A stretch of 64,000 bases of DNA from positions 1 through 64,000 of the forward strand of contig CBINGZ010000029.1 of NCBI GenBank assembly GCA_966250335.1, written 5' to 3'. The notes beneath the pieces were generated by a model. That model did not search any database. It was not told where the DNA came from and saw only the letters and a list, made by a program, of their open reading frames with translations. Made by a program: the position numbers and the translations under genes. Shown in pieces: positions 35,927-43,870 of this stretch. This stretch comes from OLB7 sp966250335 (GTDB lineage Bacteria > Bacteroidota > Ignavibacteria > OLB7). Position 1 is the first letter of the stretch. Every line of letters begins with the position of its first letter.

Positions 35927-36490
35927 CTACATCTTCAGCGCCGCGCGCCGCAGTGTCAGCCGCGTCTGGAGCTCGCCCGGCTTCGTGATCTCCAGGGTCT
36001 CCACGTTCGGATGGCGGGCCGCCATCTCTCTGAGCGAATCGAAGGCGCTCAGGATGGTCGCGGCGTTCCAGTGGGGTCCCTCCTTGATCCCATACTGGGA
36101 GGTCATGGTGGCGAAGAACATTGCGATCCCTCCTCTTGTGACCAGCTCCTCGTAGCGATAGATGCCGATCAGATCGTTCCAGGAGAGATCGAAGACGATC
36201 TTCCCACCCCGGCTGAACCGTATCCCCTTCTCATCGGCCTCCAGCGTCTTGTACCGGAACGCCTGGACGCATCCCCATACCGACAGAAGCAGGATCACGA
36301 TCGCGATCCATGTGGCGGGGGCTGTCGGCCCGGCGCCCGGAGCAAGGAGCAGGACCACGGTGAAGGTGGCCGCCAGAAGGGCGAGGACGATATAGACGAG
36401 GCCGTTCCGTTTTCCTCTCCCCTGAATCCGGAGAGAGGTGCCGTCGAGATACGCGCTGCGTGCCGAGGGGGTACGAAGTTCCGTCGCCAT
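35927..36490 (-). CDS. Membrane protein with two TM helices and a PH-like cytoplasmic domain
   Basis: The start at 36490 (MATELRTPSARSAYLDG) precedes a compact protein of 187 residues; an upstream in-frame start at 36628 adds 46 unlikely residues. Two hydrophobic segments (VYIVLALLAATFTVVLLLA and ATWIAIVILLLSVWGCV) form a hairpin. Downstream, ADEKGIRFSRGGKIVFDLSWNDLIGIYRYEE resembles the bacterial PH-like domains that follow such hairpins. Function is unknown. It is convergent with the giant cargo gene and divergent from the glycine-rich cargo gene. Confidence 0.72.
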   Translation of the reverse strand: MATELRTPSARSAYLDGTSLRIQGRGKRNGLVYIVLALLAATFTVVLLLAPGAGPTAPATWIAIVILLLSVWGCVQAFRYKTLEADEKGIRFSRGGKIVFDLSWNDLIGIYRYEELVTRGGIAMFFATMTSQYGIKEGPHWNAATILSAFDSLREMAARHPNVETLEITKPGELQTRLTLRRAALKM

Positions 36491-36669
36491 GTTGAAAATA
36501 TCGTTGATGGATATGTAAAAAAGGCGGAATGGAGCGTGATAATGCTCCTGAATGTTCAGGCGCGAAGTTATAGATTCGCCGGCGAATTCTTTTCGATTCT
36601 TCAGGTTCTGGCCGGCAGGTTCCGGCATCTCTTCAGCGGTTTCCTTGTTCCTCCCTCATCAATCGTTCC

Positions 36670-39168
36670 ATGATCATGATCCTTCACGCATTCCTCCGTT
36701 TCGGTCGTCTTCCGCGAACCGTCGCACGGCTCGCGGTGATGCTCCTTCCGATCGTGTTTTCCGTTCCAGGGGCGGCGCAGCCCTCCGGGAGGGTCATCAA
36801 CATCTACACGCCGGTGGAGGAGATCGGGGTCTGCTGGATCCGCGTCGCCTCCTCCGTCGGGTTCGCGCCCGGGGACAGAACAGTGATGATCCAGATGCAG
36901 GGGGCGAAGTTCCGGGCCCCCGAATCGGAGGAGTTCGGTGGAGTGAGCGACGACGGGAAGGCCGGGCGGTTCGAGTTCGGGACGATCAGCCATATCGACG
37001 GGAACGTGATCTACTACGACCGTCACATCACCCGCTCCTACAATATATCGGGGAAGGTCCAGCTCGTCAGGGTGCCGCGCCATGAGGATTACACGATCGG
37101 CGAACAACTGACCTGCAAGCCGTGGGACGGAACCGTGGGAGGCGTCTTCGCGCTGGAAGTAATCGACACTCTCAACTTCACCGGCTCCGGCAGGATCGAC
37201 GTGACGGGGACGGGATTCCGTGGAGGGAAAAAGATCGACGTCTCCCGCGGATGCGGCCCCGGTAATCTTCAGTATGTCTATCCGGCAGGGAGCGATTATG
37301 CGGCCCGGAAGGGGGAGGGGATTGCGATCTATTCCGATCCCTACGCGAACGGCAAGGGGTGTGTGGCCAACGCCGGCGGCGGCGGCAACAACCACAACGC
37401 GGGGGGTGGAGGCGGCGGCAACGGCGGCGAGGGCGGGTTCGGAGGATGCGAGTGGTCCAGCTGTTCCAATCGTACGCTGGCGACACGGGGGATCGGGGGA
37501 GTCGGGCTCCCCTTCTACAACCTTCCCGATGATATCCGCGCCTTTCTCGGCGGCGGCGGCGGGGCGGGGCATACGAACAACAGGACCGGAACCTCCGGCG
37601 GCAACGGCGGCGGGCTGGTCTTCATCTCTGCCGGCACTATGCTCAGTCGGGACGGCGCCGCGATTATCGCCGACGGCGACAGCGTCCCCACCACCGTCGG
37701 CGACGGGCAGGACGGCTGCGGCGGCGGCGGAGCGGGCGGCGGTGTTTATATCGTGGTGAGACGGTTCCTGGATCGTTTCCTGCGTGTGTCGGCCAACGGC
37801 GGCAATGGAGGGAATACGACCTTCTACGAGAAAGTCGGGCCGGGAGGCGGGGGCGGCGGTGGAGTCCTCTGGGTCTCGCTCCCCCCGGTTCAGGCGGGGC
37901 TCATCATGACGGCGAACCCCGGCATCAACGGACAGCACATCAGGAACGACAACGATGCCTGGGAAGCCGAGCGAGGGGGGCCGGGACTGATCCTCACCGA
38001 TCTCGTCTTGCCGGAAGGAACGCTCGTCCCGATCTCGTCGGCCATCACCCTCGACGGGCCTGTCGATGTCTGCAGCGACGACAGCCTTACGCTCACCGTC
38101 GCGCCCGGCTTCTCCGCCTATCGCTGGTCTACCGGCTCGACGGAGCGGTCGATCCGGGTCGGTATCTCCGGTACCTACTCGGTATTCGTCACCGATGCGG
38201 CGGGGTGCGTGGGGTACGATTCGGTGTCGATCATCTACAGCCTCGGACCCGTTCTCGACGCCGGGACCGACATATCGGTCTGCGATGGGGCGTCCGCACG
38301 GCTTCAGGCCTTCTGCGCGGGGGGGAGTCCCCCCTACACCTATTCCTGGAGCCCTCCCGACGGGCTCAGCTCGACGACGATCCCCGATCCGTACGCGTCG
38401 CCGGACGCCGTCACCACCTACACGCTGATCGTCGTCGACGTGGGGGGATGCGCCGATACCGCCACGGTGACCGTCACGCCGGTTCCCACGACCTTCAGCA
38501 TCACGAGCACGCTCGCCGCCGGGGCGCTCGATCTTGGAACCGTTGATCTTAGAGGGTCGCGGTGCGATGCGCTTCGCGTCTTCAACAGCGGGGATGATCC
38601 CCTGGTGATCGACGGCGCGGGGCTGGCGGCGAACATCATCTTCTCGATCCCTCCCGATCAGCTTCCCCTTACCGTCCCTCCGCACGGCGAGGGCCTTCTG
38701 CGGATCTGCTACGACCCGGAGGGGATCGGTTCCGACACCGACACGCTCTTCCTCAATACGGACTGTCTCTACATCGTCCCGCTTGCGGCCGAATCGTTCT
38801 GGCCCGATATATCCGCCTCCGATCTCTGCGGCACCGAGCTTGGGATAGGGCCTCCGGACACCACACGCGCTCTTGTGAAGATCTCCCCTCCCTATCCGAA
38901 CCCCGGCTCCGGGAAGCTGGCGATTCCGATCGAATGGAGCGCCTCCCCCTCCATCCCGTTCGACGGCCGTTGCGTCGTCCAGGATCTGCTCGGAAATGTC
39001 GTCGCCGAGGGGAGGTACGCTTCGACGGCCGAGGAGGTGAGGAATGCCGTCTCTCACAGGCGCGGAACGTTTACCGTAGATCTCGACCCGGTTCCTCCCG
39101 GAACATACGTGGTGACGGCGGCGGCGGGAGATGTCGTGAAGGGATATTCCATCGTGGTGGTCAGGTGA
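36670..39168 (+). CDS. Secreted glycine-rich, PKD/ASH-containing protein with T9SS domain
   Basis: An 832-residue protein with a signal peptide ending near GAAQ. Residues about 35-230 form a beta-rich domain (VINIYTPVEEIGVCWIRV). Residues about 230-405 are very glycine-rich, with GGGG runs mixed with Asn and His, resembling a flexible surface or matrix segment. Two PKD/Ig-like domains follow at about 465-605 (YRWSTGSTERSIRVGISGTY and YSWSPPDGLSSTTIPDPYA), then an ASH-like unit and a T9SS sorting domain (PPYPNPGSGKLAIPI, then PPGTYVVTAAAG). The stop lies one base before the start of the Lgt-like gene, so the cargo is almost certainly co-transcribed with it. Confidence 0.85.
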   Translation: MIMILHAFLRFGRLPRTVARLAVMLLPIVFSVPGAAQPSGRVINIYTPVEEIGVCWIRVASSVGFAPGDRTVMIQMQGAKFRAPESEEFGGVSDDGKAGRFEFGTISHIDGNVIYYDRHITRSYNISGKVQLVRVPRHEDYTIGEQLTCKPWDGTVGGVFALEVIDTLNFTGSGRIDVTGTGFRGGKKIDVSRGCGPGNLQYVYPAGSDYAARKGEGIAIYSDPYANGKGCVANAGGGGNNHNAGGGGGGNGGEGGFGGCEWSSCSNRTLATRGIGGVGLPFYNLPDDIRAFLGGGGGAGHTNNRTGTSGGNGGGLVFISAGTMLSRDGAAIIADGDSVPTTVGDGQDGCGGGGAGGGVYIVVRRFLDRFLRVSANGGNGGNTTFYEKVGPGGGGGGGVLWVSLPPVQAGLIMTANPGINGQHIRNDNDAWEAERGGPGLILTDLVLPEGTLVPISSAITLDGPVDVCSDDSLTLTVAPGFSAYRWSTGSTERSIRVGISGTYSVFVTDAAGCVGYDSVSIIYSLGPVLDAGTDISVCDGASARLQAFCAGGSPPYTYSWSPPDGLSSTTIPDPYASPDAVTTYTLIVVDVGGCADTATVTVTPVPTTFSITSTLAAGALDLGTVDLRGSRCDALRVFNSGDDPLVIDGAGLAANIIFSIPPDQLPLTVPPHGEGLLRICYDPEGIGSDTDTLFLNTDCLYIVPLAAESFWPDISASDLCGTELGIGPPDTTRALVKISPPYPNPGSGKLAIPIEWSASPSIPFDGRCVVQDLLGNVVAEGRYASTAEEVRNAVSHRRGTFTVDLDPVPPGTYVVTAAAGDVVKGYSIVVVR

Positions 39169-39169
39169 C

Positions 39170-39949
39170 ATGACCTCGGTCTATTTCGATATCGCGGGAC
39201 TGCGCGTCTCGGCCCATCTGATTCTGGAGACGCTGGCGTATTCGATCGGCTTCCAGGTCTACCTGCGGACCAGGGGGCGCTGGCAGCACGCCCCCCTTCC
39301 GTTCGAGAAGAACGCCTGGATCCTGATAGGATGTATCTTCGGCGCCCTCTTCGGTTCCAAGCTGCTGAACATCCTCGATGCTCCGCTCGACTACTGGGAA
39401 CATCGCGATCAGCTCCTCTACTGGGTCGAGGGGAAGACGGTGGTCGGCGGACTGCTCGGAGGATGGATCGGCGTGGAGATCGCCAAGAAATATCTTGGTG
39501 TGACCCATGCCACCGGGGACGCCTATGTGTTTCCGTTGATCGTCGGGATCGTCGTCGGTCGGGTGGGGTGCTTCCTGAACGGCCTTGAGGACAAGACCTA
39601 CGGTACCGCCACATCGCTCCCCTGGGGCGTCGACTTCGGCGACGGGATCGTGCGTCATCCGGCGCAGCTCTATGAGATCGGATTTCTGCTGCTCCTGGCG
39701 TTCTTTCTCTACCGGCGCATGCAGCGTCCCTACGTCAACGGATATATCTTCCGCCTCTTCATCATGAATTATCTTGCGTTCCGTTTCCTCGTGGAATTTG
39801 TCAAGCCACGATATGAATATCTTCCCGGTATAAGCATGATACAGGTCGCGGCGCTGCTCGGCGTCCTCTTCTGCGCACGGATCTTCCTGAAAAAGAGTCC
39901 GTTCGCTCTCCCTCCCTCGCCGGCGCTCGACGAAGCGAACCGGTCGTAA
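39170..39949 (+). CDS. Divergent Lgt-like (prolipoprotein diacylglyceryl transferase family) membrane protein
   Basis: A 259-residue protein with about seven membrane segments. Lgt landmarks are visible: GRVGCFLNGLED (130-141), LPWGVDFGDG, RHPAQLYE (162-169) and FRFLVEFVKP (204-213). Compared with E. coli Lgt as I remember it, two features differ: the HGG motif is replaced by VGG at residues 92-94, so the catalytic His is Val92, and Asn in GRLGN is Cys134. Arg131, Arg205 and Glu209 remain. It may not be a canonical lipoprotein transferase; a related lipid-group transfer is possible. It is tightly linked to the glycine-rich cargo gene upstream and lies 87 bases before the radical SAM gene. Confidence 0.78.
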   Translation: MTSVYFDIAGLRVSAHLILETLAYSIGFQVYLRTRGRWQHAPLPFEKNAWILIGCIFGALFGSKLLNILDAPLDYWEHRDQLLYWVEGKTVVGGLLGGWIGVEIAKKYLGVTHATGDAYVFPLIVGIVVGRVGCFLNGLEDKTYGTATSLPWGVDFGDGIVRHPAQLYEIGFLLLLAFFLYRRMQRPYVNGYIFRLFIMNYLAFRFLVEFVKPRYEYLPGISMIQVAALLGVLFCARIFLKKSPFALPPSPALDEANRS

Positions 39950-40036
39950 CGGAACGGCGTCGTTACCGTGTACCGGCGGAAGATCGGTCACGATGTGGGG
40001 CGGTAATTTTCACTTCGAACACTCCGGATTACTCCT

Positions 40037-41467
40037 ATGGCGGATCGCCCGTATCTCTTCTATGAGCTGACCAACAGCATCTGCTCGACCTGCCACAGAA
40101 AAGTGGAGGCCAAGATCGTGATCCAGGAGGGACGCGTCTACCTGCACAAGTTCTGTCCGCAGCATCGTCACGAACGGGTGCTGATCTCCACCGATGCGGA
40201 GTATTACGAGCTTTCGCGCAAATTCCTGAAGCCGGGCCAGCTTCCGTTGAAGTTCAACACGCCGATCCGGTACGGCTGCCCCTACGACTGCGGGCTCTGT
40301 CCCGATCATGAGCAGCACAGCTGCCTGACGCTGGTGGAGGTGACCGACGGCTGCAATCTGACATGTCCCGTCTGCTATGCGGAGTCGTCGCCGCAACGGA
40401 TGAAACATCGCACCCTGGAGGAGATCGGGTTCATGCTCGACTGCGTGGTGAGGAACGAGGGGGAGCCGGATGTGGTCCAGCTCAGCGGTGGGGAGCCGAC
40501 CATCCACCCGGAGTTCCTTACCATCCTCGATATGGCGAAGGCGCGGCCGATCAAGCATCTGATGGTCAACACCAACGGCATCAGGATCGCGCAGGACCCC
40601 GACTTCGCCCGTCGACTGGCGGAGTATCAGCCGGGGTTCGAGATCTACCTTCAGTTCGATTCCTTCGATCCTGAACCTCTTATCGCGTTGCGAGGGGTCG
40701 ATCTGCGTGATATCCGGATGCGGGCGCTGGAACGGTTGAACGAGTATAACGTCTCCACCACCCTGGTGGTGACCTTGAAGAAGGGCTTGAATGATGGGGA
40801 GATCGGCCGCATTATCGAGTTCGCGCTGCAGCAGCCGTGCGTCAGAGGGGTCACCTTCCAGCCGGTGCAGGCGGCGGGGAGACTCGAGGACTTCGATCCG
40901 GCGACCGATCGGCTGACCCTGGGAGAGGTGCGGCAGCAGATACTTGCACAGTGCGACCTCTTCAGGCCGGAGGATATCATCCCGGTTCCGTGTCATCCCG
41001 ATTGTATCGCGATGGCGTATGCGCTGAAACTGAACGGGTCGGCGATTCCCCTGACCGGGATGATTCCACCGGAGATTCTTCTGCAGACGGAGGGGAGCAC
41101 CATCGTCTACGAGCAGCATCCGCAGCTGCGTGATTTTCTTTTCAGTCTCTTTTCGACGGGGCATTCGCCGGAGTCGTCCTCCCTCTCTCTCAAGCAGCTT
41201 CTCTGTTGCCTGCCGATGGTGAGCGCGCCGTCGAACGTGGGGTACGATAATATCTTTCGGGTGATCATTATGCAGTTCCTTGATCCTTATAACTTCGATG
41301 TTCGCTCGGTGAAGAGGTCGTGCGTGCATATCGTGCATCCGGATGGGCGGATTATTCCGTTCGATACGTATAATATGTTCTATCGGAATGGGAGGGAGGC
41401 GGAGTTGGAGCGGTTGAGGGGGATGTATGATGTTGTGGTGCTGGGGGGAGAAGAGGAAGAGAAATAA
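40037..41467 (+). CDS. Radical SAM protein of the MJ0619 / tetraether-synthase-like family
   Basis: A 476-residue iron-sulfur enzyme. Cysteine groups: CSTC (16-19) with C40-P-Q-H43, a possible rubredoxin-like or zinc site; CPYDCGLCPDHEQHSC (81-96); and the radical SAM motif CNLTCPVC (106-113), followed by SGGEPT (150-155). Further pairs lie at CHPDC (319-323) and CC (390-391). CPYDCGLCP before the SAM motif is characteristic of archaeal MJ0619-like proteins, a family that includes tetraether synthase, which couples lipid tails. Acting on a lipid is attractive given the Lgt-like neighbour, but substrate and reaction are unproven. The stop codon lies within the first bases of dispersed repeat copy 2. 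Confidence 0.82.
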   Translation: MADRPYLFYELTNSICSTCHRKVEAKIVIQEGRVYLHKFCPQHRHERVLISTDAEYYELSRKFLKPGQLPLKFNTPIRYGCPYDCGLCPDHEQHSCLTLVEVTDGCNLTCPVCYAESSPQRMKHRTLEEIGFMLDCVVRNEGEPDVVQLSGGEPTIHPEFLTILDMAKARPIKHLMVNTNGIRIAQDPDFARRLAEYQPGFEIYLQFDSFDPEPLIALRGVDLRDIRMRALERLNEYNVSTTLVVTLKKGLNDGEIGRIIEFALQQPCVRGVTFQPVQAAGRLEDFDPATDRLTLGEVRQQILAQCDLFRPEDIIPVPCHPDCIAMAYALKLNGSAIPLTGMIPPEILLQTEGSTIVYEQHPQLRDFLFSLFSTGHSPESSSLSLKQLLCCLPMVSAPSNVGYDNIFRVIIMQFLDPYNFDVRSVKRSCVHIVHPDGRIIPFDTYNMFYRNGREAELERLRGMYDVVVLGGEEEEK

Positions 41468-41506
41468 ACAGGGAGTCACAGAGGACACAGAGGTAAGAGA
41501 AGAGAG
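41456..41506 (+). repeat. Dispersed 51-bp repeat copy 2
   Basis: This 51-bp element matches 50088-50138 at 50 of 51 positions and is related to 20048-20146. It contains the internal direct repeat CACAGAGG-A-CACAGAGG. It overlaps the radical SAM stop codon and ends right before a possible 46-residue gene. Confidence 0.93.
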
Positions 41507-41647
41507 ATGAAGAGGGATGAGTGTGATTGGCAGAAGGAGGGGGAGCGGGCGACGGCGTGGACCTGTCTGGGGATGAGTCTGGGAGGGGTGATATTAGTTG
41601 GTTCTGTGCTGCTCCTCTATTCCTGGTGCGCTCCGATGTTCAGGTGA
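41507..41647 (+). CDS. Possible 46-residue single-pass membrane protein
   Basis: The ATG follows GAGAAGAGAG, the purine-rich end of the repeat, which could serve as a ribosome site. The product has a charged start (MKRDECDWQKEGERA) and one hydrophobic helix (LGMSLGGVILVGSVLLLYSW). It begins an array of small membrane proteins, and its helix loosely resembles the first helix of the protein at 42742, so it may be a truncated member. Evidence is limited to size, topology and position. Confidence 0.35.
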   Translation: MKRDECDWQKEGERATAWTCLGMSLGGVILVGSVLLLYSWCAPMFR

Positions 41648-41723
41648 TCGCTTCCTTGAAATCCGAATCCTCGGATGGCATGACGGGAGTTGCTTCCGTC
41701 ATTCCTCATCATAACATATCTCA

Positions 41724-42077
41724 ATGGAACACGAGCCTCGGCCCGACGAACCAATTCCGGAGATTCCGGACAATCGCTCCAATCGTCGCTATGTGATAGC
41801 CGGCGGGTGCGGAGCCTCGCTCCTGGCGGCCGGATTCGGCTGGCTCTTTCCGTTCGTAGGCTTCCTGAGCACGTATGAGACGACCTCGTCAGGCGCCTGG
41901 CTGGAACCCTGGCTCGTGCTGCTCACCTCGGCCCTTCCCTTCCTCATTCTCCTCGGCTACGCGATCTTCAGGAAGGTGAAGAAGAAGGATTCCGCCCTCC
42001 TCATCGGAGTGCTCATCGGACTCGGAGTGTTCCTCCTGATATTCGGACTGTGCGTGGCCGGACTCTCCATGATGTGA
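41724..42077 (+). CDS. Small multi-pass membrane protein, array member 1
   Basis: A 117-residue protein starting MEHEPRPDEPIPEI, a Pro/Glu-rich cytoplasmic-type tail, followed by three hydrophobic segments (AGGCGASLLAAGFGWLF; WLVLLTSALPFLILLGYAIF; LLIGVLIGLGVFLLIFGLC) with a basic loop KVKKKD between the second and third. No family is recognised. The next gene is a clear paralogue with the same start pattern and the same C-terminal LLIGVLIG helix. The region is AT-richer than its surroundings. Confidence 0.7.
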   Translation: MEHEPRPDEPIPEIPDNRSNRRYVIAGGCGASLLAAGFGWLFPFVGFLSTYETTSSGAWLEPWLVLLTSALPFLILLGYAIFRKVKKKDSALLIGVLIGLGVFLLIFGLCVAGLSMM

Positions 42078-42188
42078 CGCGAGCCGTATGAGACAACTCT
42101 TGTGATTAACGTTCTCATACTGCATAAATACTCTATTCCCTATGTCGATATTCTTCAGTTAATGGAGATCATATACTCATCTCTTTCT

Positions 42189-42273
42189 TCAAGCCCCATA
42201 GGGGTGCACCAGATGCAGCAACGACATTCCCCAAAAAATTCTTCAGCGCCGTAGGTGCGTACCATTCTTCTAT
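42189..42273 (+). repeat. Degenerate CCCCATAGGGGTGCACC / CGCCGTAGGTGCGTACC repeat pair
   Basis: Two related short units, CCCCATAGGGGTGCACC and CGCCGTAGGTGCGTACC, lie about 50 bases apart in the AT-rich gap between array members 1 and 2. They look like eroded copies of an intergenic repeat family. The rest of the 249-base gap (42078-42326) shows no gene. Confidence 0.45.
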
Positions 42274-42326
42274 GTTGCTGAACGAACGAATGATGCGCGC
42301 TTCATTATTCTTTATGAAATATCGTT

Positions 42327-42681
42327 ATGAAACACGAACCTCAACCTGACGAATCTACTCTGGAAATTTCGAGCGAACGCCCGGAGCGCCGATTCGACCT
42401 CATCAGCGGGCGCGCGTTTTCGGTAGTGACATTCGGGATTGCCTGGATATTTACATTGGTGGTTCTCCTGGTCTGGTATAAATCGTCAAGTGATTGGCTC
42501 TTAATAGATCCCTCAACCACATTTTTCATTGGCCTCCTTCCCCTTCCTTGTGTTGCTCGGCTTTGCGGTTACAAAGGGGATCAGAAAGAAGAAGTATGCA
42601 TTGCTGATCGGCGTCCTCATCGGGATCGGCATCAGCGTGGTGATCTTTAGATTATTCCTTGCTCGGGTGTCGACAATGTAG
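42327..42681 (+). pseudogene. Array member 2, frameshifted small membrane protein
   Basis: It starts MKHEPQPDESTLEI, matching MEHEPRPDEPIPEI of member 1, and reads correctly to the phrase FFIGLLP. At CCCC (42540-42543) the frame is lost. Removing one C restores FLVLLGFAVTKGIRKKKYAL, then LIGVLIGIGISVVIF and a stop at 42681. The repaired protein is exactly 117 residues, the same as member 1, so this is a +1 insertion in a family member. It may be a real pseudogene, a sequencing error or a slippery-site switch. Confidence 0.8.
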
Positions 42682-42741
42682 CAGGCGCCGCCTCCGCCCA
42701 AGGTCCCGCGTGTGCCATACGGTTTCTATTGAGATGATGAA

Positions 42742-43062
42742 ATGGAGGGAATGATGAATCACAAGGCAAACGGTAAAAAGAGGGCGGACAATGGCGCCTC
42801 ACTCGTCCTGGGCTGGGCGGCGTCGACTATAGCCTCCTGGGTGGGAGTGATCATCTTTTACCTGCTGGAGATGGAACGGAGTACACCGGGGGTGACGCCG
42901 AGCTTTGTTGCCGGTTCCATTCCGAATATTATCGTGCTTCTCATTGGATTCCTCGTCTATCTCAATGAGAGACAAAGCGGATTCCTCAAGGGAGCTCTGC
43001 TTGGAACAGGTATCTCCCTGCTTATTGTCGGCCTCTGTGCTACGAGGATCATCAGGATGTGA
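42742..43062 (+). CDS. Small multi-pass membrane protein, array member 3
   Basis: A 106-residue protein (or 102 from the second Met, MNHKANG) with three hydrophobic segments: SLVLGWAASTIASWVGVIIF, SIPNIIVLLIGFLVYL and ALLGTGISLLIVGLC. Its topology and the C-terminal run GALLGTGISLLIVGLC echo members 1 and 2, so it is a more distant paralogue. The terminal ARG/ILE/MET pattern (TRIIRM) also resembles VSTM/LSMM of the others. Function is unknown. It is followed by a hairpin terminator shared with the convergent redoxin gene. Confidence 0.7.
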   Translation: MEGMMNHKANGKKRADNGASLVLGWAASTIASWVGVIIFYLLEMERSTPGVTPSFVAGSIPNIIVLLIGFLVYLNERQSGFLKGALLGTGISLLIVGLCATRIIRM

Positions 43063-43076
43063 CAGCCTCTGAACGC

Positions 43077-43106
43077 ACGAAGGCGGAGATCGCTCCCCGC
43101 CTTCGT
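43077..43106. terminator. Bidirectional hairpin terminator
   Basis: ACGAAGGCGG and CCGCCTTCGT form a 10-bp stem around a 10-base loop between convergent genes ending at 43062 and 43130. Confidence 0.65.
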
Positions 43107-43129
43107 CTACTCTTCAATGTTCTTCCAGC

Positions 43130-43762
43130 TTACATATACTTCACCGCGCAGCCGTACGGCTGGGTGGCGCTTACGCTGACGGCGCGGCCGCTCATTGCCT
43201 CGTCGAGGGCCTGGCCGACGTAGTTGGTTGCTCCCTTGATATCCTCGACATCGGTCGAACGGACGTTGTCGATCGCCCCCTGATAGAGAATCGTCCCCTC
43301 GGGAGAGATCACGAACATGTGCGGCGTGGTGCGGGCGCCGTAGAGCTTGCCGACCTTTCCATCCTCATCGATCAGGATGGCGGTCGGGGATGCTCCCTTC
43401 TCCTTGGCCGCTGCGTTCGCCTCGTCCGGGGTCGAGTGTCCCTGCTTGCCGGGGGCGCTCGAGATGATCGAGAGCCAGATCACCCCCTTCTCCGTGTACT
43501 TCTTCTGCAGGCTCTGCATGTTGCCGCTGCTGTAGTGCTTGACCACGAACGGGCAGCCGTGGTTCAGCCATTCCACGACCACGTACTTCCCCTTGTAGTC
43601 GGAAAGATTGTGCGTCTTGCCGTGGGAATCGGTCAGCGTGAAGTTCTCGGCCGCCGTCCCCGCGTTGTTGAGCGGCATGAAGGCGGTGATGAGCGAGAGA
43701 ACCGGCATGAGCGCCGCGGCGACCAGCGCCGGCCGGAGCAGCGGGAAGAAAAATCGTTTCAT
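43130..43762 (-). CDS. Secreted redoxin-family protein with atypical cysteines
   Basis: A 210-residue exported thioredoxin-fold protein (hydrophobic signal at residues 1-28). The redoxin core is clear: FTLTDSHGKTHNLSDYKGKY, VVVEWLNHGCPFVVKHY, GVIWLSIISSAPGKQGH and TPHMFVISPEG with the cis-Pro. The active site has one Cys (GCPF, not CxxC), and a second Cys lies five residues from the end (YGCAVKYM). The pair could act as peroxidatic and resolving thiols or bind metal. It is downstream of a DsbD N-domain gene on the same strand, 108 bases away, suggesting a periplasmic thiol-redox pair. Confidence 0.85.
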   Translation of the reverse strand: MKRFFFPLLRPALVAAALMPVLSLITAFMPLNNAGTAAENFTLTDSHGKTHNLSDYKGKYVVVEWLNHGCPFVVKHYSSGNMQSLQKKYTEKGVIWLSIISSAPGKQGHSTPDEANAAAKEKGASPTAILIDEDGKVGKLYGARTTPHMFVISPEGTILYQGAIDNVRSTDVEDIKGATNYVGQALDEAMSGRAVSVSATQPYGCAVKYM

Positions 43763-43870
43763 GATGCTTCGTGAGGTGTTGAGTGAGGGTTGTTCAGTGA
43801 CCTTGCGGGCGGACCGTCGACGACGCGTCGCGCGCGGAACGGGTTGTTTTGGTAAGTCTGCATCTCGGGA

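Noticed and set aside
36670..39168. PE-PGRS-like protein because of glycine runs
   Set aside because: No PE domain; the glycine-rich part is internal to a T9SS cargo protein with PKD domains.
36601..39171. An 856-codon minus-strand frame opposite the glycine-rich cargo gene
   Set aside because: Antisense shadow with no domain; the plus-strand product has a signal peptide, PKD domains and a T9SS tag.
41527..41796. An 89-codon plus-strand frame
   Set aside because: It has no coherent membrane or domain pattern and overlaps the better 46-residue candidate at 41507 and the start of array member 1.
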